DNA from: JAQGMV01 sp963828715 | GTDB taxonomy: Bacteria; Pseudomonadota; Gammaproteobacteria; Burkholderiales; SG8-41 | Length of the DNA stretch: 64,000 nt | NCBI GenBank assembly: GCA_963828715.1 | Contig: CAWHFX010000010.1 | Span: 62,001 to 126,000, forward strand | Direction of reading: 5' to 3' | In this document: in pieces, positions 11,747 through 19,181 of the stretch | Layout of the letters: each line of letters opens with the position of its first letter | Position numbering within the stretch: the first letter of the stretch is position 1 | The notes under the pieces: model-generated | Database searches by the model: none | Seen by the model: the letters and a program-made list of their open reading frames with translations, nothing else | Told to the model about the DNA's origin: nothing | Position numbers and translations under genes: made by a program

Positions 11747-12169
11747 CTATCGGGCCGCCGGAGGCGTTGGCGGCTGCTCGCCCGGAAGACGGATGCTGCT
11801 ATAACCGGCTTCCTCGTGCAGCCGAATACTGGTGTAGCGCGCGTTCGCCCAGTACAGCACGACCATTCGGCTGTCCGGCGCTGCTTCGATGCCGTGGCCG
11901 ATTCCTGCAGGCAGGTTCACGATCGCCCCCGGTGTAAGCGGAACGGCGTCGCGACCTTCGAACGTCACTGCACCGCGACCTTCGACGCACAGTACGACCT
12001 CGTCGTCATCCGGATGTACGTGGAACGGCGTGACCTGGCCGGGCTCGTAGCAGTTCATCCGCGTCACGATATCCTTGGACATGAGCACGGGCTGATTCAC
12101 TCTCGCTTCCGATGAATAGCGCTTGAGATCGTTGATGTTGAGCGCCTGAATGTTCGTCGACGTAGTCAT
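11747..12169 (-). CDS. Cupin-domain protein
   Basis: A 140-residue single-domain cupin. The first cupin motif is visible as PFHVHPDDDEVVLCVEG (two His plus Glu, the usual metal ligands), and the second as LPAGIGHGIEA with the third His. Such small cupins bind Fe, Mn or Ni and act as dioxygenases, isomerases or sensors. Nothing here fixes the substrate. It is transcribed away from the Bug gene at 12311, and the 141-base gap between them probably holds both promoters. Acid-catabolic genes to the right suggest a role in small-molecule metabolism. Confidence 0.75.
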   Translation of the reverse strand: MTTSTNIQALNINDLKRYSSEARVNQPVLMSKDIVTRMNCYEPGQVTPFHVHPDDDEVVLCVEGRGAVTFEGRDAVPLTPGAIVNLPAGIGHGIEAAPDSRMVVLYWANARYTSIRLHEEAGYSSIRLPGEQPPTPPAAR

Positions 12170-12310
12170 GAATAGCCGTCATCGGTTGGCTGCCGTTTCG
12201 ATCGCGGCCATTATGGCACGGCGATGCTGGTGTGATGCACCGCGAGCGACTATCCTAAGCCCGCCGCGCAAGGCCCCAGCGCGTTACGCCTCTTCAGGTG
12301 CGAGTTCACC

Positions 12311-13282
12311 TTGTTCAGCGCACGTTTTATCGCAGTACCCATTTTGTTCTCCGCCGCTACGGACGGAGCCGTCGCGGCCGACAGCGCCTACCCCACGCGC
12401 CCGATCCGCTGGGTCGTGGCGACCGCGCCCGGCGGCGGCGTCGATGCGACGGCGCGCATCCTCGCGCCGAAGTTGAGCGAACAGATGGGTGAGACCTGGA
12501 TCGTCGACAACCGCGCCGGCGCGGCGGGCAATGTAGGCGTAGAGATCGTCGCGCGCTCGAGCCCCGACGGCTACACGTTGCTGGCCGCAACGAGCACCGT
12601 GCTGACGGTGAATCCCAGTCTCTACAAGATGCCGGTCAGTATCGAGAAAGACCTGCAACCGATCACGACGCTTGCCGCGGCCGAGCAGGCGGTCATCGTG
12701 CACCCGAGCGTGCCTGCCAGAACGCTGAAAGAGCTCATTGCGCTCGCCAGGCAGAATCCGGGGGCGCTGAACTACGCGTCCGCCGGCACCGGCACCGCAC
12801 TGCATCTCGGCGCCGAGCTGCTGAAGCTGCGCACCGGCATCAGCATGACGCATGTGCCGTACAAGGGCGGCGGACCCGCAGCGGCGGCGACGTTGAGCGG
12901 CGAAACGCAGGTCATCGTCGGAACCGTCGCATCGACCATCGCTTTCATCAACAGTGGGCGGCTGCGCGCGATCGCTTCGACCTCCGCGAAGCGCTCGAAG
13001 CTGCTGCCGGATGTGCCGACGGTCGCGGAGTCAGGCTATCCCGGATTCGAAGCAGGCGTATGGTTCGGGCTCCTCGGCCCGAGTGGCATGCCCGCAGCCA
13101 TCGTGAATCGCCTCCACGCGCAGACGCTCGATGCGCTGAAGCAGCCCGACGTCTCTACTGCGCTCTCGCGGCAGGGCATCGAAGCACGGCCGACGACACC
13201 GGCCGAATTCGCGGCGCGCATCAGGACCGAGACAGCGACATGGGCAGCCGTTGTCGCGAAGGCCGGCATACGGCCGGAATGA
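12311..13282 (+). CDS. Bug/TctC-family periplasmic solute-binding protein 1
   Basis: Periplasmic substrate-binding protein of the tripartite tricarboxylate transporter type (Bug family), 323 residues. An N-terminal signal peptide ends near AVAADS. The family ligand loop is APGGGVDATARIL, and the second ligand segment is HVPYKGGGPAAAATL. The start is a TTG with AGGTGCGAG upstream. Family members bind carboxylates or amides through water-bridged contacts, and which one cannot be read from sequence. It precedes an amidohydrolase gene in the same direction (gap 197 bases), so the two may handle one compound. No TctA or TctB is nearby. Confidence 0.9.
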   Translation: MFSARFIAVPILFSAATDGAVAADSAYPTRPIRWVVATAPGGGVDATARILAPKLSEQMGETWIVDNRAGAAGNVGVEIVARSSPDGYTLLAATSTVLTVNPSLYKMPVSIEKDLQPITTLAAAEQAVIVHPSVPARTLKELIALARQNPGALNYASAGTGTALHLGAELLKLRTGISMTHVPYKGGGPAAAATLSGETQVIVGTVASTIAFINSGRLRAIASTSAKRSKLLPDVPTVAESGYPGFEAGVWFGLLGPSGMPAAIVNRLHAQTLDALKQPDVSTALSRQGIEARPTTPAEFAARIRTETATWAAVVAKAGIRPE

Positions 13283-13479
13283 AGTGCCCAACGGCCGTGG
13301 CAGCAACGGTCATTATTGGGTTACGCTGGAGGCGGACGAGGCGACATCGAACCACGATACGGAAGTGGCGAGCCGCTCAGCGTCTGATCGATGCCGCAGC
13401 GGCCCGTGCTGCCATGCGAAGCGCGCTTCAGTGAGCCGCAGGCCGCTTTCACGCCCGCCTATTTTCTGGGAGAACACTC

Positions 13480-14505
13480 ATGCCGTACGGAGGCAATGAC
13501 TGGCACGCTTTAACGCAGGAAGCGCCGCTCGAACCCGAGTTGCCGATCTGCGATCCGCATCATCACTTCTGGGACCGCCGGATCGCGCGCATTCCCTATC
13601 AGCGCTATCTCGTCGATGAGCTCACGGCGGATACCGGCAGCGGCCACAACGTGCGCTCGACGGTGTTCATCGAGTGCCGGTCCATGTATCGCAAGGACGG
13701 CCCCGATGAAATGCGTCCGGTCGGCGAAGTCGAATTCGTGCAGGGGCAGGCCGCTGCGAGCGCGAGCGGTCTCTACGGTCCGACACAGGCCGCCGCCGCG
13801 ATCATCGGACACGCGAACCTCAATCTCGGAGAGAAGGTCGCGCCGGTGCTGGAAGCGTTGCAGGCGGCGAGCCCGAATCGCTTTCGCGGCATACGCCACT
13901 CGGTGACGTGGGACCCGCATCCGGAGGTGGAAAACACCGCCGCGCACAAGAAAGAGGGACAGCTTGGCAGCGATCAGTTCCGCGCCGGTGCGCGGGTTCT
14001 CGCGCGCATGGGGTTCACGCTGGAAGGATGGTGTTATCACCCGCAGCTTGCGGAAATGGCGGCGTTCGCGAAGGCGGTTCCGGACCTCACGATCATTCTG
14101 AATCACGTCGGCGGGCTGCTTCGCACCGGTCCGTACGGGAATCGAAACGACGAGATCATGCAGAACTGGCGCAAGGGTATTGCCGCAGTTGCTGCGTGCC
14201 CCAACGTCGTGATCAAGCTCGGCGGCCTGGGCATGGTTCGTTGCGGCTTCGACTGGCATACCCGCGAGAAGCCGATCGGCTCGGAGGATCTCGCGCGCGA
14301 GATGGCCCCGTTCCTCGACTACTGCATCGAGCAGTTCACCCCGGCGCGCTGCATGTTCGAGAGCAATTTTCCGGTGGACAAAGTTTCGTTCTCGTATGGC
14401 GTGATGTGGAACGCGTTCAAGCGGATGTCGAAGCGCTTTTCGGCGAGCGAGCGCGCCGCCATGTTCCATGACACGGCGGCGAAGGCGTATCGGATTACGG
14501 TCTGA
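13480..14505 (+). CDS. Amidohydrolase family 2 protein
   Basis: A 341-residue TIM-barrel metal-dependent hydrolase of the amidohydrolase-2 group. The N-terminal metal motif is CDPHHHFWDRR (H-x-H), a mid-chain His is in ILNHVGG, and the C-terminal metal Asp region is MFESNFPVDK. This group includes 2-pyrone-4,6-dicarboxylate lactonase and decarboxylases such as gamma-resorcylate decarboxylase, so either hydrolysis or decarboxylation of an aromatic-derived acid is possible. GGGAGAACACTC precedes the ATG. No signal peptide: cytoplasmic. Confidence 0.85.
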   Translation: MPYGGNDWHALTQEAPLEPELPICDPHHHFWDRRIARIPYQRYLVDELTADTGSGHNVRSTVFIECRSMYRKDGPDEMRPVGEVEFVQGQAAASASGLYGPTQAAAAIIGHANLNLGEKVAPVLEALQAASPNRFRGIRHSVTWDPHPEVENTAAHKKEGQLGSDQFRAGARVLARMGFTLEGWCYHPQLAEMAAFAKAVPDLTIILNHVGGLLRTGPYGNRNDEIMQNWRKGIAAVAACPNVVIKLGGLGMVRCGFDWHTREKPIGSEDLAREMAPFLDYCIEQFTPARCMFESNFPVDKVSFSYGVMWNAFKRMSKRFSASERAAMFHDTAAKAYRITV

Positions 14506-14548
14506 AAGTGACCGCTGACGAGTGACGGGTGACGATCGAGGAGACCTG

Positions 14549-14572
14549 CCCTCTCCTGTGCCAGGGAGAGGG
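14549..14572. terminator. Hairpin between convergent genes
   Basis: CCCTCTCC and GGAGAGGG form an 8-bp stem around a short loop. It lies between the convergent amidohydrolase and CapA-like genes, so it could serve as a bidirectional terminator. There is no U-run, and similar CT/GA-rich palindromes occur as dispersed repeats in beta-proteobacteria. Confidence 0.4.
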
Positions 14573-14580
14573 TGAGGGGA

Positions 14581-15954
14581 TCAGAACCGAATCATTCCTA
14601 CGCCGCCATCCACCGTCATCTCGGCTCCGAAGTTCTTCGACAGGCGCCGGATACGATCGAGCGTACGCTCGGCGGTAGCGCCGCGCGCGAGATGCGGCCG
14701 GCCATCGGTAAGGCCATGCTCACCTTGTCCGGTGCGGCGTGCAATGGTGCCGTCGCTTGAAAGTCGCCCCATCTCGACCGGGTAAAGCCGGATCTGGCGA
14801 AACGCGCCACCCTGCATCTCGAGCCTCATCAGCGCGGACGTCCACCACTCTTCGCTGTCGCGTCCGGGATGAAGCGGATGATCGGAGGGATGCAGGGTCG
14901 GGAGTCGATCGACGTCATGCCCCCAGCTCTCGTAGCTGTCGTAGGGTACGCGCCGGATGAATTCGGACTGCGCGAAGAAGTTGCCGATCCCGTACACGAT
15001 CGGCTTGCCCTTGTAGATCTCGACCCCGAGCGTGTTGTGCCAGCCATGGCCGACGTAGACATCGGCGCCGGCATCGATCGCGGCATGTGCGAACTCGCGC
15101 ACGAACAGGGGCGTCTTGTCGCCGCGCTTGCCGTCCGCGATGTTGAAGTGATGCGCCACGACCACGAAATCGGCGAACTTCTTCGCCTCGTCGATCGAGC
15201 GCAGATTGCCTTCGAGATCGCGCTTCTGGCACGCGCTGCGGATCTCGAATTTCTCGCCGGGAACGAAGGCGCTCGAACCACGCGAGGACTGTTCGCTCGG
15301 CAACTGCAGACTGAATTCGTCGGCTGAGAGACCGATGCTCGACGTACCCTTGCCTGCCTCGCGCAGGAGGTCGAGCTTGCGCGCGATTGCCTTCATCTGC
15401 TCGGCCGCGTCACGCTCCAGTATGTACTTGAAGTCCACCCGCAGCGGGTTTATGCCTGGCCGCCCGCGCAAGCCCGCATTCCCGAGCCCGGCCCATTCGT
15501 TCGATTTGTTTCCTGACGCCACGGATACCAGCGCGACGCGGCCCTGCCTCGTTTCGAGGTAACCGGGCTCGCGTGCCTCTTCCAGGTCCATACCCGTGCC
15601 GGCGACGACCAGGCCGGCGGCTTTGCAATGCTTGATCGTCGCGGCGATGCCCCACTCGCCGAAATCGACGCTGTGATTGTGCGCGAGCGACATGATGTCG
15701 ACACCGGCCCACTTCAGATCGCGTGCGACCTGCGGGTCGCCCATCATGAAGCTGCCCATCCAGTCGCCGCGCGCGGCATACTTGAGCTCGCTCCACTCCG
15801 CGAAATTCATTTCGAGATGCGCATACGTGAGGTCGGCCTCACGCAGGAGGTTGATGACGGCCATCGAAGCTTCGTCGTCGTGCATCGCGAACGGGCGGCA
15901 CACCATGCATTCGCCTGCGAGCGCGACGCTCCAATCGAGTTTGGGAGAGGCCAT
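14581..15954 (-). CDS. CapA-family (PGA_cap) metallophosphatase-like protein
   Basis: 457 residues resembling the CapA/PgsA poly-gamma-glutamate synthesis family, a branch of the calcineurin-like fold. Visible motifs are YAHLEMNFAEW, MSLAHNHSVDFGEWGI, FVVVAHHFNIADG and DVYVGHGWHNTLGVE, together giving the His/Asn/Glu metal set. It lacks a signal peptide or N-terminal membrane anchor, unlike capsule-anchoring CapA proteins, so a cytoplasmic hydrolase is more likely than a polymer synthase. It is 38 bases downstream of a hypothetical gene that follows fdhE, so it may be read through from the formate dehydrogenase operon. Confidence 0.75.
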   Translation of the reverse strand: MASPKLDWSVALAGECMVCRPFAMHDDEASMAVINLLREADLTYAHLEMNFAEWSELKYAARGDWMGSFMMGDPQVARDLKWAGVDIMSLAHNHSVDFGEWGIAATIKHCKAAGLVVAGTGMDLEEAREPGYLETRQGRVALVSVASGNKSNEWAGLGNAGLRGRPGINPLRVDFKYILERDAAEQMKAIARKLDLLREAGKGTSSIGLSADEFSLQLPSEQSSRGSSAFVPGEKFEIRSACQKRDLEGNLRSIDEAKKFADFVVVAHHFNIADGKRGDKTPLFVREFAHAAIDAGADVYVGHGWHNTLGVEIYKGKPIVYGIGNFFAQSEFIRRVPYDSYESWGHDVDRLPTLHPSDHPLHPGRDSEEWWTSALMRLEMQGGAFRQIRLYPVEMGRLSSDGTIARRTGQGEHGLTDGRPHLARGATAERTLDRIRRLSKNFGAEMTVDGGVGMIRF

Positions 15955-15992
15955 GTCCGAGCCCTTTCATTCGGTCCGAAAGGGTCACGATA

Positions 15993-16373
15993 TCAATCCG
16001 CCCCGGATTGCGCCACAGTGATCGCCGCGGGGCGTGCATCGTCGCTCGGCGCACCGCGCGCGAGCCACGCGCTGAAATCCGGCATGACCTGCGCGAGCCG
16101 CCACTCGTCGAAAACGACGCGCGCCATCGCGGACACCGCGCCGGGAGACGCATGTCCTTCGTTTGCCTGCACGTATTGCAGCAGCCACGGTTCGAGATCG
16201 GCAGGTTCCGGGTCCGCTGCCACGACGCGTTCCAGGAGCTCTCGCTTGATTGCGAGGCCGATCGCGTCCGGCCGCTGGTCGCGCTTGCGCACTCTTCTGC
16301 GGCCGTCGGACGCATCGAGCGCGGCGAGCAGTGCGCGGCAGACCTGCGAGGGGCGCGTGAGGCTGCTCATCAC
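15993..16373 (-). CDS. Hypothetical protein next to fdhE
   Basis: 126 residues, not recognised. It starts at 16373, one base past the fdhE stop, so it is almost certainly cotranscribed and perhaps coupled. The sequence is Arg/Ala-rich and mainly helical (LAIKRELLERVVAADPEP, ARVVFDEWRLAQVMPDF), with no signal peptide, membrane segment or cysteine pair. Its position suggests an accessory role in formate dehydrogenase maturation, but that is inference only. Confidence 0.65.
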   Translation of the reverse strand: MMSSLTRPSQVCRALLAALDASDGRRRVRKRDQRPDAIGLAIKRELLERVVAADPEPADLEPWLLQYVQANEGHASPGAVSAMARVVFDEWRLAQVMPDFSAWLARGAPSDDARPAAITVAQSGAD

Positions 16374-16374
16374 G

Positions 16375-17235
16375 TCAGTGCGCGCTGCGCACGCCGTCCG
16401 GGACCACCTTCAGCGCCAGCGCGTGCCCGACGCCGGATGCGCCCCTGTAGCCCAGCTCCAGAGCCGCGAGATCGAACTCGGCGCTGGCCAAAGCGCGAAC
16501 GAGCACCTGAGCCGGGGACGCCCCTCGCAGCGTCGTGAAGACCTTCAGATACCCGCGACACCGGTTGCAGACCTCGACGCTCGCGGTGGCGGTGCGTTGC
16601 TCCGGAACCAGCGACTCGAGCGCGTTGTGATCCGTGGTGCCGCAGTAAGCACACTTCAGGGCGAGCGCCGGCCATCCGTGTCCGCAGTCGCCGCAGCGCA
16701 AGTAGCGGGTGCGCTCCACTCCCCGGACTTCGGCGAAGGCTGGCCAGCCGGCGCAGATCGGGCAGTAGCCCTGCTGCCAACTCTGCGCAACTGCCTGAGC
16801 GCACAGGCGCCGGCAGGCGTGCAACAACGGCTTCGCCGACAGCGAAAGTACCGCAGCGCACGCATCGGCATCCGGTGCCGGACCGATGCATTGCGCGAGA
16901 CGCTCGCGATCTCGATTGAGCGCCGCTTCGAGCGAGGGCATCGGCTCGCACCGGCTGGCGAAATCGCGCTCGATCGCCACGCCGGCACTGCCTTGTCCAC
17001 TTGCATGCGAGGTCAGTGCGTCGAGCAGGCGTTCCACCTCGCGTGAATCGACGTGGAGCACCGCGTGTGCCATCAGGGGTGCTGCGCGGTCTCGAGCAGG
17101 AGAGGGGAGCAATCGCATCGTATCCCATGCGTCGCTCTCCATCTCCCCGATTGCGAATCTCACCAGCGCGAGCCACGCCGTCCACTCCGGGTGCTGTCGC
17201 GTGAGATCGTCCACGCTGTCGCAGGCCGCGCTCAC
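16375..17235 (-). CDS. fdhE: Formate dehydrogenase accessory protein FdhE
   Basis: 286 residues, close to the usual size of FdhE, a cytoplasmic rubredoxin-like iron-binding protein needed to activate respiratory formate dehydrogenases. The four Cys-pair motifs are visible in the C-terminal half: YCPICAGWPAF, RYLRCGDCGHGWPAL, LKCAYCGTTDH and VEVCNRCRGYLKVF. The start overlaps the end of the small lipoprotein gene by four bases (17232-17235). The location directly behind the structural subunits fits the role. Confidence 0.93.
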   Translation of the reverse strand: MSAACDSVDDLTRQHPEWTAWLALVRFAIGEMESDAWDTMRLLPSPARDRAAPLMAHAVLHVDSREVERLLDALTSHASGQGSAGVAIERDFASRCEPMPSLEAALNRDRERLAQCIGPAPDADACAAVLSLSAKPLLHACRRLCAQAVAQSWQQGYCPICAGWPAFAEVRGVERTRYLRCGDCGHGWPALALKCAYCGTTDHNALESLVPEQRTATASVEVCNRCRGYLKVFTTLRGASPAQVLVRALASAEFDLAALELGYRGASGVGHALALKVVPDGVRSAH

Positions 17236-17459
17236 GGACGGCTCAGTTCGTAAGACTGATTGGCGGAATCCACGGGAGCGCCTTGCTGCGGAATCAGGCG
17301 CGGCGTATTCGAGTACGGCTGCGACCCCTCATGCATGCGCACGACGTCGCCGCGATTACCGAGGTCCGCCCCCGGGCCCTCGCCCCGCGTCCGAGCGGCT
17401 TCAGGGCTTTCGCACGCCGCGAGCGCAGCAAGGAGCAGGAGTGCGACGGCGCGTTTCAC
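17232..17459 (-). CDS. Small lipoprotein in formate dehydrogenase operon
   Basis: 75 residues with a lipoprotein signal: MKRAVALLLLAALAAC, Cys at position 16 being the predicted lipidation site. The mature part is short and polar, with no recognised domain. It overlaps both neighbours by four bases (the NrfD-type gene at 17456-17459 and fdhE at 17232-17235), which argues for a real translated gene. It may sit in the membrane near the dehydrogenase, but no function is known to me. Confidence 0.75.
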   Translation of the reverse strand: MKRAVALLLLAALAACESPEAARTRGEGPGADLGNRGDVVRMHEGSQPYSNTPRLIPQQGAPVDSANQSYELSRP

Positions 17460-18367
17460 AGATGCACGCTTTCAGCCGAAAACACGATCACGGTGCGGAG
17501 AATCACGCCGCCGAGAAGGACGAGCACGGCGGCGAACGCCGGTGTTCGTTCGCCGAGCCAGTCGCGGCGCCGGTGCAGGGCCATCGGGAGCAGCATGCCG
17601 ATACCGACGGCGCCGACCACGAGCAGGACGCCCCATGCGCTCAGCCATACGCGCGCAACGGGGCCGAGCGAAACCACCATGCCGACAAGAACGAGCAATT
17701 CGAGCGTGATCAGCCGCAGATCCATCCTTTCGATTGCGAACACCGACGGCACGCGCCAGTCGTAGCGCTGCGCCAGCAGGATCATGAACGCCGCCGAGAT
17801 CGAAGCCGCGGAGACGAGAAACAGCATCCCTATGAGAGGCGTGTCGGCCCAGATCGGTCGGTTCGTCACGGCGAGCAGGACACCTGCATAACCGGCGACA
17901 TAAAGCCCCAGCAGGCTGCCGAGTATTCCAATAACGCGGCCCAAGGCACTCGGCCCCAGCAGCGCACGCGCGCGTTGCCAGCGAAGACGCCCGCCTTCGG
18001 CAAGCGCACCGATGAAAGAAAGGAACGCGAGGAATCCGAACGCGAGCATGGCCCACGAGCCGATGGAGATGGGAGACCAGTACTTGAAGATCGGCTCGAA
18101 CGTATGATTCTCGAGGAGGAGATGCCAGAAACGTTCGGGACGCGTGAGATCGAACATGAGCAGCAACCCGCCTATGGCGAGCCACGGCAGAGCCGCGTAA
18201 TAGCCGGCACGCACGAGCGGCCGGTCTTCGGGCCGACCGCGCAGATCGAGCAGGGTAGCGATGAAATAACACCCGCCGGCGAGACCGCTGAACACGTAAT
18301 AGAAAACGATGAGCCAGCGCCAGTGCGGCTCGGCAGCGAACCACGTGCTGGATGGGATCAGTTCCAT
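17456..18367 (-). CDS. NrfD/PsrC-type membrane subunit of formate dehydrogenase
   Basis: 303 residues, about eight to nine predicted transmembrane helices (for example LIVFYYVFSGLAGGCYFIA and LLVVGAVGIGMLLPMAL). This matches the NrfD/PsrC quinone-reactive membrane proteins that anchor Mo-enzyme/Fe-S modules without heme. The FdnI subunit of the E. coli enzyme is a different, diheme protein, so electron transfer to the quinone pool should be NrfD-like here. It starts three bases after the Fe-S subunit stop. Confidence 0.88.
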   Translation of the reverse strand: MELIPSSTWFAAEPHWRWLIVFYYVFSGLAGGCYFIATLLDLRGRPEDRPLVRAGYYAALPWLAIGGLLLMFDLTRPERFWHLLLENHTFEPIFKYWSPISIGSWAMLAFGFLAFLSFIGALAEGGRLRWQRARALLGPSALGRVIGILGSLLGLYVAGYAGVLLAVTNRPIWADTPLIGMLFLVSAASISAAFMILLAQRYDWRVPSVFAIERMDLRLITLELLVLVGMVVSLGPVARVWLSAWGVLLVVGAVGIGMLLPMALHRRRDWLGERTPAFAAVLVLLGGVILRTVIVFSAESVHL

Positions 18368-18370
18368 GAC

Positions 18371-19162
18371 TCAGGCTCCCGGCTCATCACCGCGAGTACG
18401 TTCGCGGAAACTGAAGAGGCCGATCAACGCGACGAACAGCCCGCCCAACACCGAAAAAAGCGATGTAGGTACCAGGTTGCGGCTGGGTAGCTGCGGATCG
18501 GGCGGCAATCCGTACACCTCCGGCTTGTCCACGAGCAGGAAGAAGGAGTTCAGGCCGCCGAGCATCTTGTCGTCCGCGCCGTACAGGTGAGCGCGTGTCT
18601 CGCCGGCCTGCTGCAGCTGTTCGACGCGCTTGCCCGCCCGTTCGCGCAGCTCTCGTATCGGTCCGAACTGAATCGATTCAGTGGGGCACGCCTTCGAGCA
18701 CGCGGGCTCGAGCCCCGCCTGAAGACGGTCATAGCACAGCGTGCATTTCTGCGCCGTCTTCGAAACTGGATTGATGTCGATCACGCCGAACGGGCAGGCA
18801 GCAATGCACGCGCGGCATCCATTGCATGTGTCCGACTGAATGACGACCGTGTCGAACTCGGTGCGGATGATCGCGTTGGTCGGACACACTTCGAGGCAGC
18901 CCGCCTGCACGCAATGCTTGCACACGTCGCTCATGAGCAGCCAGCGTCCGTCCTTGCGGTCCTCGGTGAACTGCTCGACGAACTTCACGTGGCGCCAGTG
19001 AATGCCGTCCAGGCGGCGCGTGTTGTCATAGCTGTTGCCGCTCAGCGTGTTGCGGCCGCCGTTGGTCGCGGGCAGCTGGTTCCACTCCTTGCACGCGACT
19101 TCACACGCCTTGCAGCCGATGCACACTGTCGTGTCCGTGAAGAAACCCATCGGTTCGGCCAT
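18371..19162 (-). CDS. fdnH: Formate dehydrogenase Fe-S (beta) subunit
   Basis: 263 residues with four ferredoxin-like Cys clusters: TVCIGCKACEVACKEW, DVCKHCVQAGCLEVCP, DTCNGCRACIAACPFG and QKCTLCYDRLQ with CSKACP. These would carry electrons from the Mo subunit to the membrane subunit. A C-terminal hydrophobic segment (SLFSVLGGLFVALIGLF) resembles the single anchor helix of FdnH/FdoH. It lies between the catalytic and NrfD-type genes with gaps of 19 and 3 bases. Confidence 0.92.
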   Translation of the reverse strand: MAEPMGFFTDTTVCIGCKACEVACKEWNQLPATNGGRNTLSGNSYDNTRRLDGIHWRHVKFVEQFTEDRKDGRWLLMSDVCKHCVQAGCLEVCPTNAIIRTEFDTVVIQSDTCNGCRACIAACPFGVIDINPVSKTAQKCTLCYDRLQAGLEPACSKACPTESIQFGPIRELRERAGKRVEQLQQAGETRAHLYGADDKMLGGLNSFFLLVDKPEVYGLPPDPQLPSRNLVPTSLFSVLGGLFVALIGLFSFRERTRGDEPGA

Positions 19163-19181
19163 GATCGCTCCTACCGGCTCG

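Noticed and set aside
12284..12853. Minus-strand frame of 189 residues opposite Bug protein 1
   Set aside because: Antisense to a clear solute-binding protein with signal peptide and family motifs.
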